From: Deinococcus sp045062605
Lineage (GTDB): Bacteria; Deinococcota; Deinococci; Deinococcales; Deinococcaceae
NCBI RefSeq assembly: GCF_045062605.1
Contig: NZ_JBJGDW010000003.1
Location: 1 to 64,000 of the forward strand
Length of the DNA stretch: 64,000 nucleotides
Direction of reading: 5' to 3'
Part shown: positions 16,520 through 29,168 of the stretch, one piece after another
How the letters are laid out: each line of letters starts with the position of its first letter
Numbering within the stretch: the stretch's first letter is position 1
Translations under genes and position numbers: made by a program
Notes under the pieces: model-generated
What the model was told of the DNA's origin: nothing
The model's database searches: none
The model's input: only the letters and a program-made list of their open reading frames with translations

Positions 16520-17872
16520 TTACGACACCAGTTCTGGTGGTTGTTTTTGTGCGAACTCGGAACTCTTAAACCCGGCGCGGGCAAAAACCTCGTCCCCGCC
16601 CACCCAGACACGGGCGACGTCCGCCTGCGTGCCGTTGGCATATAGCGCGGCCAGCGTCTCGGAAGCGCTCTCGGCGTGGCCCAGAATGGCCTCCAGCGTG
16701 CTGCCTTCCGGCGGGCGCAGCCACACGGCGTCGAACGCCTTGCCCACGCCGAAATCCCCGATCTGATCTTGCATGTCCAGCGCCTGCGCCCCGGCCCGCG
16801 TGGACAGGTACAGCAGGTGCGCGGGGGTCAGCGGCAGGCCGCCTTCGCCAAGAAGCTGCTGCATGAAGTACGCCTGCAAGCCCTCCTTGAGCATCGAGAA
16901 GCCGGTGCCGCCGCCCACGTCGGTGCCTATTGAGACGTGAACCCCGGCGTTCAGATGCCGTTTCAGGGGAAACAACCCGCTGCCCAGCGCCGAGTTGCTG
17001 CATGGGCAATGTGCGGCAGTACAGTGGTGCGCGGCCATCTGGCCCAGCTCGCGGTCCGTGGTATGGACGCTATGCGCCAGCACGCTGCGGCGGCCCAGCA
17101 GCCCGGCGCGGTCATAGGTGTCCAGATAATCCAGGCTGCTGGGGAATAGCTCCTTAACCGTCTGGACCTCGCGCACGTTCTCATTGATGTGAGAGGTGAA
17201 ATGCACGTTTGGGAATTCGGTCATCAGCGCGGCGCAGGCGTCCAGAATGCCCTCGCTGGCCGAGAGGCTGAAACGCGGGGTCACGGCGTAGCGGGCGCGG
17301 CCCACGCCATGCCAGCGCTCGATCAGCGCCTTGCCCTCGCTGTAGGCCAGTTCGGGCGTGGTGTGCAACTCGTCGCGCAACATCCGGTCACTGACCACCT
17401 GTCCGGCCACAGTTCGTAGCCCGGTTCTCGCCGCTTCCTCGAAGAACAGGTCCATCGCGCTCCTGTAATGCGAGCCGAAGACCAGCGCGGTGGTGGTGCC
17501 GTTGCAGCGCAGCCCGTGCAGGAAGTCCTTTGCCACGGCGCGGGCGTAGGCGTGGTCATCCAGCCGCACCTCTTCGGGCAGGGCGCACCGCTCCAGCCAG
17601 TCCAGCAATGGCATCCCCAGCCCGCCGATGATGCGGACCTGCGGGTAATGCACATGGGTGTCGATAAAACCCGGCAGCAGCACCCCGCCGCGCAGATCGT
17701 TGACCTGGGCATTCGGGTAGGCCATTTTCAGGTCGGTAAAATTGCCGCTGGCCGTGATGACGCCGCCCTCTACCAGCAGCCCACCGTCCTGCTGAACGTG
17801 CAGGGCGTCGGCGTCCGTGAACGGGCTGGAGGGCGTGTGCATGAAAGCGGCGCGGTACAGGGTGGGGGTCAT
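16520..17872 (-). CDS. guaD: Guanine deaminase
   Basis: A 450-residue zinc amidohydrolase that converts guanine to xanthine. Metal and substrate motifs are visible in order: PGFIDTHVHYPQ at about 67-78, HINENVREV near 230-238, and SIGTDVGGGTGFSML near 317-331. The start at 17872 overlaps the stop of xdhC by four bases (ATGA); a longer upstream frame is only xdhC read in another frame. Its product feeds the xanthine dehydrogenase encoded upstream in the same operon. Length and motifs fit the family, so the assignment is firm. Confidence 0.92.
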   Translation of the reverse strand: MTPTLYRAAFMHTPSSPFTDADALHVQQDGGLLVEGGVITASGNFTDLKMAYPNAQVNDLRGGVLLPGFIDTHVHYPQVRIIGGLGMPLLDWLERCALPEEVRLDDHAYARAVAKDFLHGLRCNGTTTALVFGSHYRSAMDLFFEEAARTGLRTVAGQVVSDRMLRDELHTTPELAYSEGKALIERWHGVGRARYAVTPRFSLSASEGILDACAALMTEFPNVHFTSHINENVREVQTVKELFPSSLDYLDTYDRAGLLGRRSVLAHSVHTTDRELGQMAAHHCTAAHCPCSNSALGSGLFPLKRHLNAGVHVSIGTDVGGGTGFSMLKEGLQAYFMQQLLGEGGLPLTPAHLLYLSTRAGAQALDMQDQIGDFGVGKAFDAVWLRPPEGSTLEAILGHAESASETLAALYANGTQADVARVWVGGDEVFARAGFKSSEFAQKQPPELVS

Positions 17873-18711
17873 GGTTGCCTCTGGAACAGGGGAGAGGGGA
17901 GGGCGGCAGCCTGCTCGGCCTCCAGCCTCTGGACGAGTTGGGCGGCCACGCTCACCGCGATCATGGCGGGCATCTTGCCGGAAATCCCCGGCAGGCCGAT
18001 GGGGGTGGTGATGCGGGCGAGGTCCGCGTCGGTGTGTCCCTCGCGCCGCAGTTGCTCCTGAAAGCGAATCCACTTGACTGCCGAGCCGATCAGCCCGATA
18101 AAACCCAGGTCCGCCCTCCGCAACGCCGCGTCGCACAGGGCGGCGTCCTCAGCGTGGTCATGCGTCAGGATCAGGATGTGCGCGCCGGGTGGCAGCTCGT
18201 GCAACGTCATTTCGGGAATGGGAGAGTGGTGAACCTCCACCCGCGCCTCGCCGCCCATCAGCGGGGCCAGGCGTTCGGGCGTCAATTGCCCGGCCCGCGA
18301 ATCCACCAGATGCAGGTTCAGCGGCAGCCGCGACAGGATCAATCCCAGCTCCAGCCCCACATGCCCGACGCCGAAAATGGCGATGTGGGGGTGCACGGTT
18401 GCCAGCGGCTCCAGCAGCAGGGTGACCTCGCCGCCGCAGCACTGGCGGCCATGCTCGTTGGTGGCCTTATCGGTCAGCCGCAGCATAAGCAGTTCCGGCG
18501 TGTTTGCCGACACTTTCAGCATCGCCCGCGCCCGTTCCACGGCGGTGGCTTCCAGATTGCCGCCGCCGACGCTGTCCCAGCTCGTTTCCAGGCTGACCAC
18601 CATCTTGGCCCCGGCCTCGCGCGGCGCGTGGCCCCGGACAGCGGCGACGGTCACGAGAACGCCGGGCGTGGCGGAGTCGTGCAGGTATTGAAGGGCGGAA
18701 AGCCAGTTCAT
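17869..18711 (-). CDS. xdhC: XdhC, xanthine dehydrogenase maturation factor
   Basis: A 280-residue XdhC/CoxI-family protein that binds the molybdenum cofactor, promotes its sulfuration and delivers it to xanthine dehydrogenase. The N-terminal motif APREAGAKM near residues 29-37 and the GRQCCGGEV motif near 88-96 are family hallmarks. A Rossmann segment, IFGVGHVGLELG, follows near 112-123, and GFIGLIGSAVKW lies near 199-210. It sits between xdhB and guaD, with a four-base overlap with guaD. Confidence 0.92.
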   Translation of the reverse strand: MNWLSALQYLHDSATPGVLVTVAAVRGHAPREAGAKMVVSLETSWDSVGGGNLEATAVERARAMLKVSANTPELLMLRLTDKATNEHGRQCCGGEVTLLLEPLATVHPHIAIFGVGHVGLELGLILSRLPLNLHLVDSRAGQLTPERLAPLMGGEARVEVHHSPIPEMTLHELPPGAHILILTHDHAEDAALCDAALRRADLGFIGLIGSAVKWIRFQEQLRREGHTDADLARITTPIGLPGISGKMPAMIAVSVAAQLVQRLEAEQAAALPSPLFQRQP

Positions 18712-18750
18712 GAGGTTGGGTTGTGGGAAAAGCGGGGGCTGAGGTTCTTA

Positions 18751-18792
18751 GCTCCCTCCCTCCTCGTGGGGGAGGGTTGGGGAGGGGGGGCC
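18751..18792. repeat. GC-rich inverted-repeat element between xdhC and xdhB
   Basis: The 111-base gap between xdhB and xdhC holds a pyrimidine-rich arm followed, after TCGT, by a purine-rich arm (CCCTCC... with ...GGAGGG), then a second purine-rich block. It can form a strong hairpin in the message and resembles dispersed intergenic elements. There is no second copy in the window. Confidence 0.4.
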
Positions 18793-18822
18793 ACCGGGCA
18801 GGCCGCTACCACCAGTCCCCCC

Positions 18823-21180
<2,358 letters not shown>

Positions 21181-21234
21181 GGGTTTACCTCCGGTGACGT
21201 GGAGTTCTGTGCTGCGGATAAACAGAGCAACCGA

Positions 21235-22656
<1,422 letters not shown>

Positions 22657-22793
22657 GCTTTCTCCTTCCGCCGTCAAAAACGACAAGCCCGGCGTTCCAC
22701 TGCACCCAGATTCCCACATAGGAATTCGGATGCATGGTTCACGCCGGTGACGAAAAGGGCGGGTCGCTGGTTATCCATGCAGAACAGCAACCT

Positions 22794-22811
22794 GATTTGA
22801 TGTGATTTGAT
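22794..22811. repeat. Tandem GATTTGAT sites upstream of xdhA
   Basis: GATTTGAT occurs at 22794-22801 and again at 22804-22811, one helical turn apart, in the 233-base gap before xdhA. Phased repeats like this are often regulator sites. A PucR-type regulator gene lies at 7907-8611. No confident promoter boxes were found in the rest of the gap. Confidence 0.35.
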
Positions 22812-22889
22812 TCTACGCCTAAGTATCTGGTTTGCCTAGCCCCTTTTCGGGCGGGTTGGACTGGGTCCAGAAAAAAGTCTGGTGGGTGG

Positions 22890-23248
22890 TCACATCGGCT
22901 TCAGCGGCTTGATGGGCTGCATCGGGGTCATCGGTTTCATCTCGCTCTGGCCTGTGCCGTCTGCTACCTCTTCCAGCTCAAGGTATTCGGCCTCCTCCAG
23001 CGAGGGTGCCTCATTCAGCGAATGCAATTGCCCGTTCTCGATCTGAAAATAGACCGATCCGTCCCCGGTGTGAATCTCTACCACCGCGCCGCTTTCGGTC
23101 TGGAAGAGGGTGGGGCAATGGTCCACTCGCCCGTCGTGACGCCGCTGCTCTGGCGCTGGCCGTCGCTGCCGACGCGAATGATGGTCTGATCGCCCTGATT
23201 TTCCAGCGTAATGGTCTGCCCATCCTTCAATTTCGCCTGGTATGCCAT
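22890..23248 (-). pseudogene. Small conserved-type protein interrupted by a -1 frameshift
   Basis: The start at 23248 (MAYQAKLKDGQTITLENQG...) follows TACCAT and five bases. After about 46 codons, at GCCCCACCC near 23118-23126, the sensible reading moves into another frame (PTLFQTESGAVVEI...) and continues to a stop at 22890. Restoring one C would give a continuous protein of about 119 residues with beta-rich halves and a Pro/Met/Lys-rich tail. The two halves fit one product: the second has no good start of its own. The function is unknown. The cause could be a real mutation, a sequencing error in a C run, or ribosomal slippage. Confidence 0.65.
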
Positions 23249-23253
23249 CCCCG

Positions 23254-23259
23254 ATGGTA
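23254..23259 (-). promoter_or_regulatory. -10 box of a leaderless promoter (TACCAT)
   Basis: On the minus strand TACCAT, five bases, ATG at 23248. No ribosome site other than four G residues abutting the ATG. Confidence 0.4.
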
Positions 23260-23372
23260 GCGGGCGGCGCAAGCTGCCTGGGTCATGTTTACCTTCAGAG
23301 GCATTAAGCCTGCGCCTGTGCGGCACGGCGTTTATACGGCACAATAGCCCATCAACCTTCGGAGGAATTTTC

Positions 23373-25034
23373 ATGACAACACATGACACCGACATCATCG
23401 TGATCGGCGCGGGGTTGGCCGGACTGGTGGCCGCCGCCGAGGCCGCCGACGCCGGAAAGCGCGTGCTGCTGCTGGACCAGGAAGGAGAGCAGAATCTGGG
23501 CGGACAGGCGTTCTGGTCTTTTGGCGGGCTGTTCGTTATTGACACGCCCGAACAACGAAGGTTAGGCATTCGTGACAGCCACGAACTGGCGTGGCGCGAC
23601 TGGCAGAATACGGCGGGATTTGACCGCCACGAGGACCACTGGCCCCGCAAATGGGCCGAAGCTTACGTGGACTTTGCCGCCGGGGAAAAGTACGGCTGGC
23701 TGGCAGCGCAGGGCATGAAGTTCTTTCCCGGTGTGGGCTGGGCCGAGCGCGGCGGGCAGGGCGCCAGTGGCCCCGGCAACAGCGTGCCGCGTTTCCACAT
23801 CACCTGGGGCACTGGGCCAGGGGTGGTGGAACCCTTCGAGCGGCGGGTGCGTGAGCATGTGGCAGCGGGCCGCATCGTTTTCAAATTCCGCCACCGCGTC
23901 CGTGGCCTGAATATCACTGGTGGCGTGGTGCATGGCGTCCACGGCGACATTCTGGAACCCTCAGAGGTGCTTCGTGGCGAGCAGAGTTCTCGCGTCGTGG
24001 TGGACGATTTTGACCTGAATGCCGGGGCCATCATCCTCACGTCCGGGGGCATCGGCGGCAATCAGGAACTGGTGCGGAAGAACTGGCCCTCCGAGCGCCT
24101 CGGCCCCGCGCCCGAGTTCATGATTTCCGGCGTGCCGAAGCATGTGGACGGCGCAGCGCAGGGGATGGCCGAGGCGGCGGGCGCGCACCTGATCAACCGG
24201 GACCGCATGTGGCATTACACCGAGGGCATCCGCAATTGGAATCCCATCTGGCCCATGCACGGCATTCGCATCCTGCCCGGTCCCAGCAGTCTGTGGCTCG
24301 CGCCAGACGGCACGCGGCTGCCTTACCCGAATTACCCTGGCTTCGACACCCTGGGTACGCTGCAACACATCACCACGAACGGTTATCCGTATACGTGGTT
24401 CGTGCTGAACCGGGCCATCATCAAGAAGGAATTCACCCTTTCAGGCAGTGAGCAAAATGGTGATTTGACCAACCGTGACTGGCGCAAGGTGGCCGGACGC
24501 CTGGGCAAGAATGTCGCGCCCTCCGTGCAGGCGTTCATGGACCAGGGCGCGGATTTCGTGGTGCGCGATAGCCTGCCCGAACTGGTGCGTGGTATGAACG
24601 AGTCCATCGGCAACAGTGCCGTGGATTACGAGACGGTGGCGCGCGAGGTGGCGGACCGTGACCTCCAGATCGCCAACCCATTCGGCAAGGACCCGCAACT
24701 GGCGGTGGTGCGCGGCGCGCGGGCCTTCATCAACGAACGCCTGATCCGTATTGTCAAGCCTGCGCCGCTGCTGGACCCGGCTTCGGGGCCGCTGATCGCC
24801 GTCAAGCTGAACATCCTGACCCGCAAAACGCTGGGCGGTCTGGAAACCGATTTGCAGGCGCGGGTGCTGCGGCCAGACGGTCAGCCGATGCCGGGGCTGT
24901 ACGCGGCGGGCGAGGTCGCGGGCTTCGGCGGCGGTGGCATGCACGGCTACCGTTCGCTGGAGGGCACCTTCCTGGGCGGCTGCCTGTTCAGCGGGCGGGT
25001 GGCGGGGCGCTGCGCGGCGGGGGCGGTGGGGTAA
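23373..25034 (+). CDS. FAD-binding dehydrogenase (fumarate reductase/KsdD-like)
   Basis: A 553-residue flavoprotein of the FAD-binding-2 family, which includes fumarate reductase flavoproteins and 3-ketosteroid dehydrogenases. IVIGAGLAGLVAAAEAADAG near 10-29 binds FAD, the acidic strand end LLLDQEGEQNLGGQAFWSFGG follows, and the C-terminal flavin motif GEVAGFGGGGMHGYRSLEG lies near 512-530. The start at 23373 has GGAGGAA nine bases upstream. It stands alone between a divergent small gene and a HAD phosphatase with its own promoter. The substrate cannot be deduced; the catalytic region does not match any one characterised enzyme by eye. Confidence 0.82.
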   Translation: MTTHDTDIIVIGAGLAGLVAAAEAADAGKRVLLLDQEGEQNLGGQAFWSFGGLFVIDTPEQRRLGIRDSHELAWRDWQNTAGFDRHEDHWPRKWAEAYVDFAAGEKYGWLAAQGMKFFPGVGWAERGGQGASGPGNSVPRFHITWGTGPGVVEPFERRVREHVAAGRIVFKFRHRVRGLNITGGVVHGVHGDILEPSEVLRGEQSSRVVVDDFDLNAGAIILTSGGIGGNQELVRKNWPSERLGPAPEFMISGVPKHVDGAAQGMAEAAGAHLINRDRMWHYTEGIRNWNPIWPMHGIRILPGPSSLWLAPDGTRLPYPNYPGFDTLGTLQHITTNGYPYTWFVLNRAIIKKEFTLSGSEQNGDLTNRDWRKVAGRLGKNVAPSVQAFMDQGADFVVRDSLPELVRGMNESIGNSAVDYETVAREVADRDLQIANPFGKDPQLAVVRGARAFINERLIRIVKPAPLLDPASGPLIAVKLNILTRKTLGGLETDLQARVLRPDGQPMPGLYAAGEVAGFGGGGMHGYRSLEGTFLGGCLFSGRVAGRCAAGAVG

Positions 25035-25101
25035 AAGCCGACTTTCCAGCCTCATAAAGCCCTGCCCAAGCGCCGCCCATCTGCTGCGCCCGCAACCCCG
25101 C

Positions 25102-25107
25102 TACCCT
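25102..25107 (+). promoter_or_regulatory. -10 box of a leaderless promoter (TACCCT)
   Basis: TACCCT, seven bases, ATG at 25115, with no ribosome site. Confidence 0.4.
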
Positions 25108-25114
25108 GACGCCC

Positions 25115-25774
25115 ATGACCCCCTACCGCGCAATCATTCTCGATCTGGACGGCACGCTGGTGGACAGCAACGACGCCCACGCCCGCGCCTGGGTCCAGGC
25201 CTTGGCCGATGAGGGCTTTCACCAGAGCTTCGAGAAGGTGCGTCCCCTGATGGGGATGGGCGGCGATCAACTGGTGCCGCGCCTGACCGGGGTGGAGCCG
25301 GACACGGAACAGTACACGCGGCTGTCGGACGGCTGGAAGGACCACTTTCAGCGCGGCGAGCTGCCCACCATCCGGGCGCAGCCGGGAGCGCGTGAGCTGG
25401 TGAAGGAACTGCGGCGGCGTGGCCTGGACCTGATCATCGGCACCTCCGGCGACGGGGCGGTGGTGGAAGCCCTGCTGATGCGCGCGGATGTGGCCGATCT
25501 GGTCTCACAGCGCACCACCGCCTCGGATGTCGAGGACTCCAAGCCCGCCCCGGACATCGTGAAGGCGGCGCTCAAAAAACTGGGGCGCAAGGCAGACGAG
25601 GTGCTGATGCTGGGCGATACCCCCTACGACATCGAGAGCGCGGGCAGGAGCGGCGTGGACACCGTGGCCCTGCGCTGCGGTGGGGCGGAGGACGGGCGGC
25701 TGGCCGGGGCCATCAAGGTCTACAACGATCCACTGGATCTGCTGGTCCATCTGGACGATCTGGCGCTGGGATAG
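25115..25774 (+). CDS. HAD-superfamily phosphatase
   Basis: A 219-residue haloacid-dehalogenase phosphatase of the beta-phosphoglucomutase/phosphoglycolate phosphatase type. The four HAD motifs are present: LDLDGTLVDSND near 9-20, with the nucleophile Asp first; GTSGDG near 109-114; the lysine in SKPAPDIV near 142-149; and LGDTPYDIESAGRSG near 167-181. An alpha-helical cap follows motif I. The substrate is a small phosphorylated metabolite of unknown identity. It is followed by a hairpin overlapping the stop codon and then the respiratory cluster. Confidence 0.85.
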   Translation: MTPYRAIILDLDGTLVDSNDAHARAWVQALADEGFHQSFEKVRPLMGMGGDQLVPRLTGVEPDTEQYTRLSDGWKDHFQRGELPTIRAQPGARELVKELRRRGLDLIIGTSGDGAVVEALLMRADVADLVSQRTTASDVEDSKPAPDIVKAALKKLGRKADEVLMLGDTPYDIESAGRSGVDTVALRCGGAEDGRLAGAIKVYNDPLDLLVHLDDLALG

Positions 25775-25798
25775 GGCTGGGCGACTGCGCTCCAGCCC
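25774..25798 (+). terminator. Hairpin after the HAD phosphatase gene
   Basis: GGGCTGG and CCAGCCC pair around an inner GCG/CGC stem with a four-base loop; the first base is the last base of the stop codon. There is no T run, as is often so in GC-rich genomes, so termination efficiency is uncertain. Confidence 0.5.
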
Positions 25799-25841
25799 GG
25801 CCCCACTGACCGATTTCATCCTGCGTGTTGTGTGAGAGGAC

Positions 25842-25847
25842 TACACT
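25842..25847 (+). promoter_or_regulatory. -10 box of a leaderless promoter (TACACT) for the oxidase cluster
   Basis: TACACT is followed by six bases and the ATG of cytochrome oxidase subunit II. No ribosome site is present. All seven downstream respiratory genes overlap, so this single promoter probably drives the whole cluster. Confidence 0.55.
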
Positions 25848-25853
25848 CTCCCC

Positions 25854-26840
25854 ATGAGTGCGCCTGCCGTCCTGCCCACCTTGCAGCCCGCCTCACCCCT
25901 GGCCGCGCCGATCACCACCCTGACCTACGTGACCCTGGGGATCGGCCTGGCGGTCTTCGCCCTGGTCACCGGCCTGACATTCTATTTTATCTCGCGCTAC
26001 AAACACCGGGGCGCGGACGGTGAACCCCCGCAGATCTTCGGCAACGCCCGCGACGAGATCATCTGGATGCTGATGGCGGCGGGCATTCTGGTCGTTCTCT
26101 TCGCCCTGACCTGGACCACCATGAACCGCATCGATCCGCAGGCTGGGCAGGACGGCACCCCGGATCTGATCGTGACCGGCCACCAGTGGTTCTGGGAGGC
26201 CAGCTATCCGCGTGGTACCAATCCGGCGGGCATGGGCGTGGTCAGTACCGCCAGCGAGATTCACATTCCCACCGGCAAAAAACTGCTGTTGGAGGTGGGT
26301 AGCGCCGACGTGATCCACGACTTCTGGGTGCCGCAACTGGCCCGCAAGATGGACGCCATTCCGGGCCAGGGCAACCGGCTGTGGATTCAGGCTGACAAAC
26401 CCGGCACCTACCTGGGGGCCTGCTCCGAATTCTGCGGGGCGCAGCACGCCTGGATGCGTTTCAAGGTGATCGCCCAGACGCCGCAGGACTTTCAGGCGTG
26501 GCTGGCACAGCAGGCCCAGCAGGCGGCCCCACCGCCCCCCAACCAGACCGATGTAGAGAACGGCGCGGGGCTGTTCGTGCGCCAGGGCTGCGGCGAGTGC
26601 CACACCCTGCGCGGCATCGGCGCACGCGGCCATGCCAGTCAGGGGAGTGTCGGCCCCGATCTGACCCACTTCGCCTCGCGCGGCATTATCGCCGGGGGCG
26701 TGCTGGACAACACGCCGGAGAACTTGCGGCGCTGGTTGAAGAACCCGCAGGCCGTCAAGCCCGGCGTCCGCATGCCCAATTACCGCCTGAACGACGCCCA
26801 ACTGCGGCAATTGACCGCTTACCTGGAGACGCTGCAATGA
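25854..26840 (+). CDS. Cytochrome c oxidase subunit II with C-terminal cytochrome c
   Basis: A 328-residue caa3-type subunit II, the electron entry point of the terminal oxidase. Two transmembrane segments lie near residues 22-45 and 67-88. The CuA domain has the histidine in VIHDFWVPQL near 155 and the ligand set CSEFCGAQHAWM near 191-202. A cytochrome c domain follows, with heme motif CGECH near 244-248 and a likely axial methionine in VRMPNY near 304-309. With its own heme c the oxidase may not need a soluble cytochrome c. The stop overlaps the start of subunit I by four bases. Confidence 0.93.
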   Translation: MSAPAVLPTLQPASPLAAPITTLTYVTLGIGLAVFALVTGLTFYFISRYKHRGADGEPPQIFGNARDEIIWMLMAAGILVVLFALTWTTMNRIDPQAGQDGTPDLIVTGHQWFWEASYPRGTNPAGMGVVSTASEIHIPTGKKLLLEVGSADVIHDFWVPQLARKMDAIPGQGNRLWIQADKPGTYLGACSEFCGAQHAWMRFKVIAQTPQDFQAWLAQQAQQAAPPPPNQTDVENGAGLFVRQGCGECHTLRGIGARGHASQGSVGPDLTHFASRGIIAGGVLDNTPENLRRWLKNPQAVKPGVRMPNYRLNDAQLRQLTAYLETLQ

Positions 26841-28537
26841 CCACCGCGCCTGTACCTGTTGAGACTGCGTCCGCCCCGCTGAGCCGCCCACGCAACCTCA
26901 CCCGCTGGCTGTCCACCACCGATCACAAGGACATCGGGACGATGTATCTGGCGCTGGGGGCGCTGTTTTTCCTGATCGGCGGGGTGGAGGTGCTGATCAT
27001 GCGCCTGCAACTCGCGCGGCCCGGCAACACGCTGCTGGAGGCCACCACCTACAACGAGTTCTTTACCCTGCACGGCACCACCATGATCTTTCTGGCGGTG
27101 ATGCCGATGCTGCTGGGCTTTTCCAACTACCTGCTGCCGCTGCAAATCGGCGCGAAGGACATGGCCTTTCCGCGCCTGAACGCCTTCGGCTTCTGGCTGA
27201 CCGCGTTTGGCGGCATCGTCCTTTATCTGAGCCTGCTGGAAGGGCCGCCCGACGCGGGCTGGTTCGCCTACGCGCCGCTGTCCGAGCGCCCCTTCAGCTC
27301 CAGCCTGGGCACCGACTTCTGGGCCGCCGCCCTGCTGATGATGGGCATGGGCACCACCCTGACGGCCCTGAACATCATCATCACCACCGTGCGTTACCGC
27401 GCCGTGGGCATGGGCCTGTGGAAGATGCCGCTGTTCTCGTGGATGGTCTTCGTCAACAGTTTCATCATCGCCTTCGCCCTGCCCTCGCTGAGTGCGGCCC
27501 TGATCATGCTGGAGGTGGACCGGGCGCTGGGCGGGCGCTTCTTTCAGGGCGGCGGCAGTCCGGTGCTGTGGCAGCACTATTTCTGGCTGTTCGGCCACCC
27601 GGAGGTCTACATCATGGTGCTTCCGGCCTGGGGCATCATCAGCGAGGTCATCCCAGTCTTCTCGCGCAAGCCGATCTTCGGCTACGAATTCGTGGCGGGG
27701 TCCACGGTGGCGATTGCGGTCCTGAGTTTTGCGGTGTACGCCCACCACATGTTCGCGGTGGGCTTCGCACGTCCGGTGAATCTGGCCTTCGCCGCCAGCA
27801 CCATGCTGATCGCCATTCCCACTGGCATCAAGGTCACCAACTGGGTGGCGACACTGTGGAAGGGCAGTATCCGCATGACCGTGCCGATGATGTACGCCAT
27901 CGCCTTTATCGTGCAGTTCACCTTCGGCGGCATCACCGGGGTCAGCTTCGCGGTGCTGCCGATTGACTGGCAACTGACCGACAGTTACTACGTGGTGGCG
28001 CATTTTCATTACGTGTTGATGGGCGGCACGCTGTTTGCGCTGCTGTCGGGCCTGCACTTCTACTTTCCCAAGATGACCGGACGGATGCTCAGCGAGGGCT
28101 TCGGCAAACCTGCTTTCTGGATGATCACGCTGGGTTTTAACGGCGTCTTTCTGGTGCAGCACGCGCTGGGCATGATGGGGATGCCCCGCCGCGTCTACAC
28201 CTACCCCGATCTGCCCGGCTGGGGGGCGCTGAACATGTTCTCCACGGTCAGCGCCTTTGTGCTGGGGCTGGGTCTGGGGCTGACCCTGATCAACATCGTG
28301 ATCAGTTGGCGAATGGGCCGGATTGCGGGCGACAACCCCTGGCAAGCCTGGACGCTGGAATGGGCCACCACCAGCCCGCCGCCCAGGGGGAATTTCGTGC
28401 GCCTGCCGCCGATCAAGTCCAGCCGCCCGCTGTGGGATCTGGCACACCCGGAAGACCCGGATCACAAGCGCCCGCTGCGCCATGACCAGCAGGGCAAGGG
28501 CCACATCCGCCCGGAGGAGAGGGACCATGACCAGTAA
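26837..28537 (+). CDS. Cytochrome c oxidase subunit I
   Basis: A 566-residue heme-copper oxidase core with about 12 membrane helices. The heme a ligand is in LHGTTMIF near 76-83, CuB and the cross-linked tyrosine in FGHPEVYIMVLP near 252-263, the CuB histidine pair in YAHHMFAVG near 302-310, and the heme ligands in HFHYVLMGG near 389-397. These match A-family oxidases. The start overlaps the upstream stop (ATGA), and the C-terminus overlaps the start of subunit III by 11 bases. It reduces oxygen to water and pumps protons. Confidence 0.95.
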   Translation: MTTAPVPVETASAPLSRPRNLTRWLSTTDHKDIGTMYLALGALFFLIGGVEVLIMRLQLARPGNTLLEATTYNEFFTLHGTTMIFLAVMPMLLGFSNYLLPLQIGAKDMAFPRLNAFGFWLTAFGGIVLYLSLLEGPPDAGWFAYAPLSERPFSSSLGTDFWAAALLMMGMGTTLTALNIIITTVRYRAVGMGLWKMPLFSWMVFVNSFIIAFALPSLSAALIMLEVDRALGGRFFQGGGSPVLWQHYFWLFGHPEVYIMVLPAWGIISEVIPVFSRKPIFGYEFVAGSTVAIAVLSFAVYAHHMFAVGFARPVNLAFAASTMLIAIPTGIKVTNWVATLWKGSIRMTVPMMYAIAFIVQFTFGGITGVSFAVLPIDWQLTDSYYVVAHFHYVLMGGTLFALLSGLHFYFPKMTGRMLSEGFGKPAFWMITLGFNGVFLVQHALGMMGMPRRVYTYPDLPGWGALNMFSTVSAFVLGLGLGLTLINIVISWRMGRIAGDNPWQAWTLEWATTSPPPRGNFVRLPPIKSSRPLWDLAHPEDPDHKRPLRHDQQGKGHIRPEERDHDQ

Positions 28538-29168
28538 GCGGCACGCCATTGCGCCTATTCCCCGCGTGTCGCAGGCGCTGGACGTGTCGGCCCTGCCGCT
28601 GCCGCCCAAACATATGGACGCCAGTCCCCGTAGCAACGGCTTCTGGGGCATGGCGGTCTTTCTGGTCACGGATACGGTCATTTTCCTGCTGCTGCTGGTG
28701 GCGAACATCTACCTGCGGCGCTACTCGCAGGGGCCAGCGCAGGGCGCGTTGGACCCCGGCACGACGATCTGGTTCAGCCTGGGCTTGTGGGCTTCCAGCG
28801 GCGCGCTGGTGCTGGCCGACTCCTTCAGGAAGCAGGCAAAAGTATCTGGAATTCTTTACATCGTCACCGCCGCGCTGGGCTTCGTCTTCCTTTACGGACA
28901 GGCGCAGGAGTACATCAAATTGAACGCCCAGGGCGCGACGGTGGACGCCGATCTGTTTTTCACGGGCTTTTACACCCTGACCGGGTTGCACGGTTTGCAT
29001 GTCGCCTTCGGTGCGCTGGCCCTGCTGGTGACGGGCGTGCTGCGCTTCCGGGGTCTGCTGGATGGGCGGCGCGAGGGCTTCACGGCGGCGCTGGGCCTGT
29101 ACTGGCATTTTGTGGATGCGGTGTGGGTGGTTTTGTTTTTGCTGCTGTACGTGTGGGGGGGGCCGTGA
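28527..29168 (+). CDS. Cytochrome c oxidase subunit III
   Basis: A 213-residue membrane protein with five hydrophobic segments, the usual short bacterial form of subunit III. Family motifs include GFWGMAVFLVTDTVIF near 38-53 and the late GLYWHFVDAVWVVLF near 190-204. GGAGAGGG precedes the ATG inside the subunit I gene. The order II-I-III with overlaps is typical of caa3 operons. Confidence 0.93.
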   Translation: MTSKRHAIAPIPRVSQALDVSALPLPPKHMDASPRSNGFWGMAVFLVTDTVIFLLLLVANIYLRRYSQGPAQGALDPGTTIWFSLGLWASSGALVLADSFRKQAKVSGILYIVTAALGFVFLYGQAQEYIKLNAQGATVDADLFFTGFYTLTGLHGLHVAFGALALLVTGVLRFRGLLDGRREGFTAALGLYWHFVDAVWVVLFLLLYVWGGP

